Assembly: GCA_963674955.2 (NCBI GenBank)
Contig: CAXXKR010000005.1
Span: 1 to 63,556, forward strand
Source: G963674955 sp963674955
GTDB lineage: Bacteria > Desulfobacterota > Desulfovibrionia > Desulfovibrionales > Desulfovibrionaceae
DNA: 63,556 nucleotides
Direction: 5' to 3'
Below, piece by piece: positions 34,990 through 42,886 of this stretch (position 1 is the stretch's first letter; each line of letters starts with the position of its first letter). The notes under the pieces were generated by a model. That model did no database searches, had not been told where the DNA came from, and was given only the letters and a program-made list of their open reading frames with translations. A program made the position numbers and the translations under genes.

Positions 34990-35910
34990 ATGCTCATGCA
35001 ACGTAAAGTAATACTCATGGTCATCGCGGTGCTCATCGCCGCGCCCATTGTCTACGGATACCGCGCCTACACCTTCTTCCAAGATGGGGAGCGCTCCTGG
35101 CGGGAGCACAATTGCCGCAAGGCCATCGCGCTGTTGGGCAGGTCCCTGTCCCTGTATCCGTTCAACTCCACGGCCAGAAAACACCGAGGCGCCTGCCTCC
35201 GGGAAATAGGGCTCTATCGTAGCGCAATCCAGGACTTCTCCAGGCTCATCGAGTCGGACTCCAGGGATGCCGCGGGGTACATGGGCCGCGCCCATTGCTG
35301 GCTCGCCCTGGGAGAGTGGGAACAGGCGGAAGCCGACGCATCCCGGGCCGCGGCCCTGTCCGCTTCAAACCCCGAAGCCCATTTTCTACACGGTCAGGCC
35401 CTGGAAAACCTGGGGCGCTTCTCCGATGCGACCGAGGAATACTCAAGGGCCCTGGCCTCCCCGTCCGATGAAGCCACAGCCTCGAAGTACCATTTCCGCC
35501 GAGGTCATGCATTGCTGGGAGACAATTTCCAGGAAAAGGCCTTGAAAGACTTCGAGGAGGCGGTACGGCTTGCGCCGTCCAACGCCGAATTTGCCGCTGG
35601 ATTGGCCCATCAGCTCGTCGTCGGAGCTGACCCGTCCGGGAATGATGCGAAACGCGCCATGGAACTGGCCCGCAAGGCCATTGAACTGGACGAGCAGGAA
35701 CCCAACGCTCCGTTGACCAAAAACAGGGCGGGATACCTTGAGATCCTGGCCCGAGCCCTGGCCGCGAGCGGCGACTTTCAGCAGGCCGAGTACAGGCAGC
35801 AGGACGCCCTGGACACCGCGAGTTCCACGGCCCCACCTGCCAACGAACAAATCCGGGAGCGCATGGGGCAATGCCTGGAACAATACAAACGGAAGCAAAC
35901 CTGCCCCTGA
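34990..35910 (+). CDS. Membrane-anchored TPR protein
   Basis: A 306-residue protein with one N-terminal membrane helix (about residues 6-24) and at least five TPR units (CRKAIALLGRSLSLYPFNST, YRSAIQDFSRLIESD, WEQAEADASRAAALS, FSDATEEYSRALASP, QEKALKDFEEAVRLAP). It lies 33 bases behind the SEFIR gene on the same strand and before a shared terminator, so it is probably co-transcribed. Both proteins combine a membrane helix with TPRs, which suggests a membrane complex. Function otherwise unknown. Confidence 0.8.
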   Translation: MLMQRKVILMVIAVLIAAPIVYGYRAYTFFQDGERSWREHNCRKAIALLGRSLSLYPFNSTARKHRGACLREIGLYRSAIQDFSRLIESDSRDAAGYMGRAHCWLALGEWEQAEADASRAAALSASNPEAHFLHGQALENLGRFSDATEEYSRALASPSDEATASKYHFRRGHALLGDNFQEKALKDFEEAVRLAPSNAEFAAGLAHQLVVGADPSGNDAKRAMELARKAIELDEQEPNAPLTKNRAGYLEILARALAASGDFQQAEYRQQDALDTASSTAPPANEQIRERMGQCLEQYKRKQTCP

Positions 35911-35947
35911 GCATTCATCCATCTGTAATCAATACTTTTTTGTACTC

Positions 35948-35979
35948 AAAAAGCCGCCGGACTTCCGGTGGCTTTTTTT
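35948..35979 (+). terminator. Terminator of the SEFIR-TPR unit
   Basis: AAAAAGCC-CCGG and CCGG-GGCTTTTTTT pair with a 4-base loop and end in seven Ts. Confidence 0.9.
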
Positions 35980-36128
35980 GTAAAATTCGCTTCTGTTCTC
36001 TAAAGTAAAAACCTTTTATATCCGATAAGAACAGTAGAAAGCCATATGTACAATCTCTACAAGCCGCCCCCCTTTGATGCCTTGATTTCGAATTTGCGGG
36101 GGCACAACGCCAGATTCCGGAGGCAGCC

Positions 36129-36329
36129 ATGAGCATGTTGGAGATGGAAGCCGGGTTGACAGGCCTGGCCCACACATTTGAGAACCAGAAAATGGCCATG
36201 GACCTCATGGACAAGACCCTGGGCCAGGAGCAGCCGCAGCACTACTCGCAACAGGAGAACACGGTCCAGACCACCCAGTTGGCCAAGGCGGTCACAGGTG
36301 TGGGCAACAAGCTGGACTTGATGGTTTAG
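36129..36329 (+). CDS. Small protein of unknown function
   Basis: A 66-residue soluble protein, Met- and Gln-rich, with FENQKMAMDLMDKTLG and a C-terminal LAKAVTGVGNKLDLMV. Its size and amphipathic helices recall small motility-associated YjfB-like proteins, but I would not assign that family. GGAGG lies five bases before ATG 36129. Single gene between the SEFIR unit and an oppositely directed secreted protein. Confidence 0.55.
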   Translation: MSMLEMEAGLTGLAHTFENQKMAMDLMDKTLGQEQPQHYSQQENTVQTTQLAKAVTGVGNKLDLMV

Positions 36330-36548
36330 CGCATTTTCGTCTTGAGACAGACCAGAGACAGCGCGTTGCCGGATGAGGAGCCATCCGGCGAGGCGCATGG
36401 CCCCTCAACGCCATCATGGGGGGCGGGTCTTTTCAGCATCAGCCGCGCGGTACCGAACCTGTCCCCAGGTTTCAGTCCGCGCGGCGCTTTGTTTTGAAGA
36501 CATATGACGCCGACGCACCACGCGCCCTGCCGGGCGCACCAAAACAAA

Positions 36549-36578
36549 GGGGCAACCCTTTTTCCAAAGGATCGCCCC
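36549..36578 (-). terminator. Terminator of the 36611 gene
   Basis: GGGGC-CC and GG-GCCCC enclose a CTTTTTCCAAAG-like inner pairing, just downstream of the minus-strand stop. Same GGGG...CCCC style as other terminators in this window. Confidence 0.55.
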
Positions 36579-36610
36579 CTCGCATCTATTCTTGCGCGCT
36601 TCTTGTCTGG

Positions 36611-37801
36611 TCAGGGCCGTGCGCCCTGGGTGAAGCTGGAGTTGAGCACCGCCTTGCGGATGTAGTCCTTGATTAGCTCCGCCGCCATCTGCTCCCTGTT
36701 GAGGATGTCGAGATACTTGCCGCCCTCGATGATGGCCCGAAATTCATCGCGGTCCAGGGTGTCGTTTCCGGCCGCCTGCCGCTCCAGGAATCCGGCAAAG
36801 GGGGTGAGCCTGGCACGCAGGTCCTGATCGGACAGGGCGTTGACCTCCGCCGCCTTTGCGGCAATGGCGTCGGCCGAGGGCATGGAAGCGGTTCCAAAGA
36901 CCTCCTTGAGCATCTTGCCCATGCTCTTGCATCCGGCCAGCACGTGCTTGTTCTTGACCATGTTCATGCCCTTCCATCCGGCATTGACCCATTTGAACAG
37001 AGCCACCTTGGTCTGCCCCGGGGTTTGTTCGAGGAACACGTTCACGGTGATGGAGTCGTAGATGAAGGAATCGGCCCAACCCACCATCTTGAGCAGGTTT
37101 CCCTTGATGCCGGAGTAGAAGAAGTACCAGTCCTTGGCCGAGCCGAAGGCCACTCCCTTCATGCCCACGGAACTCTTGTCCTTGAGCCGGGAGATGGAGA
37201 TGATCACGTTGCCCTCGGGCGCCTTGTAGGCGGCCAGCAGCCGGTCGAGATCATAGCTGTAGTAGACGCCGGAGTTCACATCCGGGGTGCTCTCCTCGTG
37301 CTCCACACCGCGCAGGAAGATCGGAGACTCCGCGTCCGGCAACGTGCCCGAGATGCCTGTCAGGGCTTGGGCCGCCTGGTCCGGATTCTTCCAGCCACCC
37401 AGGCGCACCATGCCGGGCATCACGGCCTCGGCGGGCACCTTGGGATTGAACAGGTACGAGGCCACCCGGGACAGCGGCGCCTTCAGGGTGAACTCCCAAT
37501 AGGCCGATGTTCCGCCGTCCACGCTCTCCGGGGAGATGTCTCCCGAATCCTCCTTGGGCAGGGCCGTGAAGGCCACCAGGTTCTTGGAGCGGGAGTTGTG
37601 AAAGGGCAGCGCGGGATTGCCGAGTATCTGCAAGAGGGACGAGATGTCCTTTTCAGCGCTCTTCAGCGCCTCCTTGTGTTCGTTGGAGCCAAAGAGACCG
37701 GCCCAGGCATTCTTGCCCGGATCGGAGAAAAAAGCGCAAAATACAAAGATTACCAGAGACAGAGGCCCAAGGCCCCTGAATAGACGTTGCACCAACAGCA
37801 T
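36611..37801 (-). CDS. Exported protein of unknown function
   Basis: A 396-residue protein with an N-terminal signal peptide (about 10-33, LGPLSLVIFVFCAFF, cleaved near AWA). The mature domain is mixed alpha/beta with no signature I recognise; WYFFYSGIKGNLLKMVGWAD and VNVFLEQTPGQTKVALFKW are its most distinctive parts. An FLERQ...DRDEFRAII segment near the C-terminus looks EF-hand-like only superficially. ATG 37801 is the first possible start. Single gene with its own terminator. Confidence 0.7.
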   Translation of the reverse strand: MLLVQRLFRGLGPLSLVIFVFCAFFSDPGKNAWAGLFGSNEHKEALKSAEKDISSLLQILGNPALPFHNSRSKNLVAFTALPKEDSGDISPESVDGGTSAYWEFTLKAPLSRVASYLFNPKVPAEAVMPGMVRLGGWKNPDQAAQALTGISGTLPDAESPIFLRGVEHEESTPDVNSGVYYSYDLDRLLAAYKAPEGNVIISISRLKDKSSVGMKGVAFGSAKDWYFFYSGIKGNLLKMVGWADSFIYDSITVNVFLEQTPGQTKVALFKWVNAGWKGMNMVKNKHVLAGCKSMGKMLKEVFGTASMPSADAIAAKAAEVNALSDQDLRARLTPFAGFLERQAAGNDTLDRDEFRAIIEGGKYLDILNREQMAAELIKDYIRKAVLNSSFTQGARP

Positions 37802-37828
37802 GTAGAAAACTCCTGTATTGTCGAATGG

Positions 37829-38221
37829 CTATTGAGCCGGTCCCCCGCCTTCAGATGGAGGGAAGGTCCCCATACCGTCCAGATCCAGGGCCTGCACCTT
37901 GTCTTCGAGCCATTCGATCACGGCCTTGGCCGTATGATAATTTAACAGCAACTTGGCGTGTACGCGACGGACAATCGTCTTGGATTGCTGTGAATCCAAG
38001 GAGCTTGTCTCCGGTCCCACACTACCGTCGGAAGCGATGACCCGCTCTGAAAAGAGAGGCAGTTTGTCGCTCTCTGAATACACGTTCATCTCGATTTCAC
38101 CATGTGGGTTCACGCCCCCCCAAACGCCATGCATGGTATGAATGGGGCAGTCACGCTCCAGTTCATACTCGTAAATGATCTTCATGGGGAAATCGCCGCC
38201 TCCCCTATGGCTGGAGTCCAT
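37829..38221 (-). CDS. Hypothetical protein
   Basis: A 130-residue soluble protein. HTMHGVWGGVNPHGEIEMNV and the C-terminal helix HTAKAVIEWLEDKVQAL recall the strand-rich DUF3467-type layout but not closely enough to assign. GAGGAG lies seven bases before ATG 38221; ATG 38185 with GGGGAGG further away is an alternative. It lies 77 bases downstream of another hypothetical gene on the same strand, probably one operon. Confidence 0.6.
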   Translation of the reverse strand: MDSSHRGGGDFPMKIIYEYELERDCPIHTMHGVWGGVNPHGEIEMNVYSESDKLPLFSERVIASDGSVGPETSSLDSQQSKTIVRRVHAKLLLNYHTAKAVIEWLEDKVQALDLDGMGTFPPSEGGGPAQ

Positions 38222-38298
38222 CAAGCATCTCCTCTTTTTCGGATTCATTTCTTGATGATCGAGGTTGATCGGCGGGGAACGGCGCCATGAATCCAGGT

Positions 38299-38622
38299 TC
38301 ACGCGATCCAGCTGAACACGTCGCCTCCGGAATCTTCAGGCACCACGGCGATGGGGCGATTCTCCGGCGCCCCGGGAGGACCAGCCCACGCGGCAAAGCC
38401 GGACCGCGCCCGTTGGGCGAATTGCTGTTCATGAGCGGCTTCCGCTCGCTTCCGGGTCCAATTCACGATTTCTTGCGACTTTTCCACCAGAGTGGTTTCC
38501 TCGGGCGGAAGATAGGGCAGATCCCTTGTGGAGAGAAAAACGGGCGTGTCGAACCATTCCTGAAATCCCCTCACATTGGGGAGATCGGTCCGAATCCCGG
38601 ATATATCAGCTGATAACGCCAT
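38299..38622 (-). CDS. Hypothetical protein
   Basis: A 107-residue soluble protein with no recognised domain. GFQEWFDTPVFLSTRDLPYLP opens it and a helical KSQEIVNWTRKRAEAAHEQQ follows; the C-terminus reads GGDVFSWIA. GAGGGCAG precedes the ATG. Probably co-expressed with the downstream 130-residue protein, since both share an otherwise isolated leftward unit. Confidence 0.6.
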   Translation of the reverse strand: MALSADISGIRTDLPNVRGFQEWFDTPVFLSTRDLPYLPPEETTLVEKSQEIVNWTRKRAEAAHEQQFAQRARSGFAAWAGPPGAPENRPIAVVPEDSGGDVFSWIA

Positions 38623-38828
38623 GTCTGCCCTCGTTGCCGCCGCACCTTAACCGACAGGGAGACGAATTGTCGACGCGATTCTTCCGTTTTTATTGTAATT
38701 CAGTGCATGGACATTGTAAAGATGTGGGGAGCGGGCACAAGGTCCGATCAAGAGGTTGCAATTCATTGCCCGCGATATTAGGTGATGCTGATGGGCCGCG
38801 CCCACCATTTCCATACAGGAGCCTACGA

Positions 38829-39392
38829 GTGACCCGAAAAGCTAAAGCCGCCAAATCCCACACAATCGAAGAGCTGGACGTAAATCCCCATTTCGACATG
38901 GAGCAGTTCATGCTCATCTCCCAGACCAAGCGTCTGGACGAGGAAAGCGCCCGGATCATCGACGAATACTGGGAGCGCTGGCGCGAGCTGTTGCGCATCC
39001 GGAAGCTGACCTGCGGCCAGGAGAACTACGTTCTCGTTTGGTTGGAGCAGCTCGTGGAGGAGGAGATCAACCGTCTTTGGCAATCCGCGCCCAGCAGGGC
39101 TTTCTCGGTGAACAGCCTGGCCCAGGCCATGCTCATGGCCGTGATCCGCGACCTGGTGCCCGAGGTGGCCCTTTTCGGCTGCGCACCGGTGCCCAGACCC
39201 TCAACCAGGCTCCGCAAGGCCCTTTCCGACGCCGGTGTGCCCTGGACAGAGGAAGGCTCCCTGTCCAAACAATACGCCATGATCACGCATTTTCCCTTCA
39301 AGGGGGGGTGCGAGATATGCAATTTGCGCCTGGAGTGCCCCAACGCGGGAAAGGCTCCGGGCATGGTCCCCCAGGATTCTGTTGATGAATGA
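38829..39392 (+). CDS. Hypothetical protein with C-terminal Cys motif
   Basis: A 187-residue helical protein. GTG 38829 is chosen because AGGAGCC sits just upstream and the 5' flank is AT-rich non-coding. The C-terminal GGCEICNLRLECPNAG has a C-x2-C-x5-C pattern that could bind zinc or part of an Fe-S cluster. It overlaps the next gene (a MoaD/ThiS-like carrier) by eight bases, so the pair is translationally coupled and may act together, for instance as a target or partner of the sulfur carrier. Family unknown. Confidence 0.65.
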   Translation: MTRKAKAAKSHTIEELDVNPHFDMEQFMLISQTKRLDEESARIIDEYWERWRELLRIRKLTCGQENYVLVWLEQLVEEEINRLWQSAPSRAFSVNSLAQAMLMAVIRDLVPEVALFGCAPVPRPSTRLRKALSDAGVPWTEEGSLSKQYAMITHFPFKGGCEICNLRLECPNAGKAPGMVPQDSVDE

Positions 39393-39624
39393 CGACAGGG
39401 GGACAATCCAGGTTTCTTGCCTCTCCGTCCTCTCCAGGTATCAACCTGAGGGCGGCGAGTTGGAGATAACCAGGGGGGACACACCTGCCGAAGTGGTGGA
39501 CCGCCTTGGTATTCCGCGCAAGGAGGTCAATCTTGTTCTTGTGAACAGGGAACGGGCCGACTGGGACGCTTCCCTGGCTCCCGGAGACCGCTTGGGCTTG
39601 GCCCCGTTGATGAGCGGTGGCTAG
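39385..39624 (+). CDS. MoaD/ThiS-like sulfur-carrier protein
   Basis: A 79-residue ubiquitin-like protein. GDTPAEVVDRLGIPRKEVNLVL is the central helix-strand part, LAPGDRLGLAPLMSGG the end, with the required C-terminal Gly-Gly for adenylation and thiocarboxylation. MoaD and ThiS carry sulfur for molybdopterin or thiamin; Desulfovibrio-type genomes also have carriers linked to tungsten aldehyde oxidoreductases. ATG 39385 overlaps the upstream stop; TTG 39382 is possible. No E1-like activating enzyme is adjacent. An AOR gene lies 5 kb away. Confidence 0.78.
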   Translation: MNDDRGTIQVSCLSVLSRYQPEGGELEITRGDTPAEVVDRLGIPRKEVNLVLVNRERADWDASLAPGDRLGLAPLMSGG

Positions 39625-39673
39625 CCGGAAGCCACACCACTGCCCTTCCAGAACCGAAACAGAGGAAACCGCC

Positions 39674-40123
39674 ATGCCGCAACGATCTGTCCGACCGACC
39701 ACAGCATTGATCAGCCTTCTGGCCCTCGTGCTCCTCGCTTCCGTGTGGGGTTGCGTACCTCGACAACCATTGCCGCAACCGCATCCCGCGCCCCCGCCAC
39801 CGGCATACGAAACCCAGTACGTCACCGCCTATCGCCTGAATGTCCGCCAGGAACCGGTTGCCGGCTCGCACATTGTCGCTGTTCTTGCGCGCGGAGAGTT
39901 GGTGGAGATTCTGGACCGCAGCGGCGATTGGCTGCTGGTGCGGCGCCCTCCGCAGACCTACTCCGACTTCTTCCAGGGCTGGGTCTATGGCGCCTATCTC
40001 ACCGGCTATCAGGACATGATAGCCCCGCCCCGCCCCAAGGCGCCGAGCAAGCCGACGCTGGATACGGAGCCCCAGACTCCGCCTGCGGACAATGAATCCG
40101 GGTTCGATGACGCCAACGGCTAG
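39674..40123 (+). CDS. SH3-domain lipoprotein
   Basis: A 149-residue precursor with an N-terminal signal peptide and a lipobox-like SVWGC (Trp at -2 is unusual). After a Pro-rich spacer, a bacterial SH3 domain runs from about residue 50 to 110: YVTAYRLNVRQEPVAGSHIV, LARGELVEILDRSGDWLLVR and GWVYGAYLTGY are its strand motifs. Such domains bind peptidoglycan or peptides in the envelope. AGAGGAAA precedes ATG 39674. It lies 49 bases behind the sulfur carrier, so it might share its transcript. Confidence 0.78.
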   Translation: MPQRSVRPTTALISLLALVLLASVWGCVPRQPLPQPHPAPPPPAYETQYVTAYRLNVRQEPVAGSHIVAVLARGELVEILDRSGDWLLVRRPPQTYSDFFQGWVYGAYLTGYQDMIAPPRPKAPSKPTLDTEPQTPPADNESGFDDANG

Positions 40124-40584
40124 TCACCCGCGCCAGATCTGAACGCACCCTGTCGGAGGGCCGCCCCCCGGGACGGCTCTCCGGCGGATACATTTTCCAC
40201 TTCCCGACTTCACCACAACGCACTTCCTCCTCGTTTTCCAACACACCCGCACGATCCAGCAGAGCTGCGGCACTCATTTTCCACGGAACGTCCGCATGCT
40301 TTGAAGCATCTCGTTTCAACAACCCATACTGTTCACTGACCGTTGTATCCCCAATCATACTCCATCGCTGGGATACCGTATTTCCACAGCGGACAGTCGG
40401 ACAATTACAGTTGCGTTATAATTATCTCGTTCCGTATTGCCCCGATCCTTTGATTCTGCTAGTGATTTAATGTTTTCCAATGTATGTCCGCCTCGGACCG
40501 AAACAGTATTCGAGCTTAATACCCGCTATTTTATGCATAACATAGGAGCCCCTGCAAAACACCATTACACGGGAGCCAGAATTC
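40124..40584. other. 461-bp leader and promoter region of nhaA
   Basis: GC-rich near the lipoprotein end, then AT-rich. A TATAAT at 40417-40422 is a good -10 but without a clear -35; if used it gives a leader of about 155 bases. I see no gene here. Confidence 0.35.
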
Positions 40585-41922
40585 ATGAGCACTGAAGAAA
40601 GAAAATTACCAATCCATTACCTCCTGGAATCATTCAATCATTTTTTCAAGATGGAAGCGTCCGGAGGAATCGCCCTGATGGCCTGCACCATTGTTGCGCT
40701 CATCTGGGCCAATTCCCCCTGGGGGGCGTCCTACGACGCCCTGTGGGAAACTCCCGTGAGCATCGGGTTCGGCGACTGGGGGCTTTCCAAGGCCCTGATC
40801 CTCTGGATCAACGACGGACTCATGGCCATATTCTTTTTCCTTGTGGGGCTGGAGATCAAAAGAGAGATTCTGGTGGGGGGGCTTTCCTCTCCCCGGCAGA
40901 CCATCATGCCAGTGGCCGCCGCCATCGGTGGCATGGTTGTCCCGGCCCTGATCTTCTTCTCCCTGAACGCCGGAAAAGAGTCGATCTCCGGATGGGGGAT
41001 CCCCATGGCCACGGACATCGCCTTTGCCCTTGGCATCCTGTCCCTGCTGGGCAAACGCGTACCCATCGGGCTCAAGGTATTTCTCACGGCCGTGGCAATC
41101 GTGGACGACATCGGCGCGATCCTGGTCATCGCCCTGTTCTACACGACCTCCCTGAACCTGACCGCCCTGGCCATAGGCCTCCTGGTGCTGGGACTGATGG
41201 CTATCCTGAACCTGCGCTGGGGAGTGCGGCACACCATCCCCTACCTGGTCCTGGGCGTCATCGTCTGGTTCGCGTTCCTCAAGTCCGGCATCCACGCAAC
41301 CATCGCGGGGGTGCTCGCGGCCATGACCATCCCGGCCTCCACCAGGATGAATTGCCAGGGCTTTGTCACCAAGCTGCAGCACGCCACGGACGCCTTCAAG
41401 GACGCCATCACCCCGGGCAAGAACGTGCTCACCAACAAGGAGCAGCAGGTGGCCCTGCACTGCATGCAGCACGCCTACTCGGACGCCACCACGCCCCTGC
41501 AGAACATAGAGCATGCCCTGCACCCCTGGGTGTCATTCGCCATCATGCCCCTGTTCGCCCTTGCCAACGCTGGAGTCCGTCTGGAAGGCTCCATTCTGGG
41601 GCAGCTTTTCTCCCCCCTGTCATTGGGTATCGTGCTCGGCCTGGTGCTGGGCAAGCAGGTAGGGGTCGCCGGAGCCTGCTGGCTGGTCAAGCGGTTGGGT
41701 CTGGCCAACTATCCGGACGGCTGCTCCATGATGCATATATACGGCGCCGCGTGCCTGGCCGGTATCGGGTTCACCATGTCCATCTTCATCGCAAACCTGG
41801 CCTATCCAGCCGGATCGGAGCTGATACCCCTGGCCAAGATAGCCATCCTCATCGCATCGCTGCTGGCTGGAATTATTGGATATGCAATGCTGAGAAAGGG
41901 TTCCGACGGAGGAGGGAAATAA
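40585..41922 (+). CDS. nhaA: Na+/H+ antiporter NhaA
   Basis: A 445-residue inner-membrane protein with the full set of NhaA motifs: MEASGGIALMACTIVALIWAN near the start, WINDGLMAIFFFLVGLEIKRE, ATDIAFALGILSLLG, and AVAIVDDIGAILVIALFYT with the paired Asp (D163-D164 in E. coli) that bind Na+. The C-terminal helices (YGAACLAGIGFTMSIFIANLA) carry the pseudosymmetric segment. It exports Na+ in exchange for protons and supports growth under salt or alkaline stress. CGGGAG-type ribosome site before ATG 40585. Single gene. Confidence 0.96.
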   Translation: MSTEERKLPIHYLLESFNHFFKMEASGGIALMACTIVALIWANSPWGASYDALWETPVSIGFGDWGLSKALILWINDGLMAIFFFLVGLEIKREILVGGLSSPRQTIMPVAAAIGGMVVPALIFFSLNAGKESISGWGIPMATDIAFALGILSLLGKRVPIGLKVFLTAVAIVDDIGAILVIALFYTTSLNLTALAIGLLVLGLMAILNLRWGVRHTIPYLVLGVIVWFAFLKSGIHATIAGVLAAMTIPASTRMNCQGFVTKLQHATDAFKDAITPGKNVLTNKEQQVALHCMQHAYSDATTPLQNIEHALHPWVSFAIMPLFALANAGVRLEGSILGQLFSPLSLGIVLGLVLGKQVGVAGACWLVKRLGLANYPDGCSMMHIYGAACLAGIGFTMSIFIANLAYPAGSELIPLAKIAILIASLLAGIIGYAMLRKGSDGGGK

Positions 41923-42030
41923 AAATCCCGAGCTGACGCGCCTTCCCGGCACATTGCACTGTCAGCTGTTCTGATGGAAGTCTTCGAAACGAGGGGCGGA
42001 GGGAATACTTTCCCCCGCCCCTCCTTAGGG

Positions 42031-42151
42031 TACTTAACGTTTGAAATGCTAGTTCAACGGCTGGCAATGCCTGCCTACAAGCATTTCGCGGCAAGGATTT
42101 GCAAGCATACCCTTGCAGAGCATTTGATATTTCTCAAAGTTGAAATGCTCT
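42031..42151 (-). repeat. AGAGC three-hairpin element, copy B (inverted)
   Basis: Reverse-oriented relative of copies A and C, with the same three hairpins in order: AGAGCATTT/AAATGCTCT, GCAAGG/CCTTGC, and GAAATGCTTGT with GGC...GCC stems. Its far end reads TTAAGTA and has lost the GCTCT terminus. It lies between the convergent nhaA and ABC ATPase genes, ten bases from the ATPase stop. Confidence 0.75.
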
Positions 42152-42160
42152 AAATGCCAC

Positions 42161-42886
42161 CTACTCCTCAATGCGTCCATCCTGCATGTGGATGCGGCGG
42201 GAGGCGAAAGAGGCGGTATCCTCGTCATGGGTGACCACCAGCACGGTGCGCCCCTGCTGGTTGATCCTTGCCAGCAGCCCCATGATCTCCTCACTGGTGG
42301 CGGAGTCCAATTGCCCAGTGGGTTCATCGGCCAGGAGCAGCTCCGGGTCGTTGACCAGGGCCCGGGCCAGTGCCACGCGCTGCTGCTGCCCCCCTGAAAG
42401 CTGGCTCGGCTTGAACTGCATGCGCTCCTCCAGTCCCACCAGGGCCAGCAAATCCCTGGCCCGCGCCAGCAGCCGCCGCTTGGAGCGCTGCCCGTACAGT
42501 CCCGGGATGATCACATTGTCCAGAGCCGTGACATAAGGCACCAGGTAAAAGCTCTGAAAAACAAAACCGATGTGCCTGCTGCGGAGTTCGCTACGCGCGT
42601 CGTCCCCAAGGGTTCCCACATCCCGCCCCCGCAGGAGATAGGTACCGGAGGAAGGGCGGTCCAGCAGCCCGAGAATATGCATGAGGGTGGATTTGCCAGA
42701 CCCAGAGGTGCCCTGAAGAGCGGTGAACTCCCCCTGCCCGATGAAGCAGGATACGCCTTTAAGGATCTCCAGGGGAGGTTGCCCGGGCTGTTCATAGACC
42801 TTGCACAGGTCATGCAGCTCGATGAGAGGCTCACGCCCGGTTTCCGATGTGTTCTCCCTTGATTCCGACAGGGGCGCCTCGCTCAT
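42161..42886 (-). CDS. ABC transporter ATPase, MacB/LolD type
   Basis: A 241-residue ATPase with Walker A GTSGSGKST (about residues 60-68), Q-loop GFVFQSFYLVP, signature LSGGQQQR, Walker B LLLADEPT and H-loop VVTHD. The sequence is of the LolD/MacB N-domain type, which energises export or lipoprotein release rather than uptake. It overlaps the upstream adaptor gene by four bases (ATGA). The permease normally found directly downstream is absent; a repeat element and nhaA follow instead. Confidence 0.9.
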   Translation of the reverse strand: MSEAPLSESRENTSETGREPLIELHDLCKVYEQPGQPPLEILKGVSCFIGQGEFTALQGTSGSGKSTLMHILGLLDRPSSGTYLLRGRDVGTLGDDARSELRSRHIGFVFQSFYLVPYVTALDNVIIPGLYGQRSKRRLLARARDLLALVGLEERMQFKPSQLSGGQQQRVALARALVNDPELLLADEPTGQLDSATSEEIMGLLARINQQGRTVLVVTHDEDTASFASRRIHMQDGRIEE

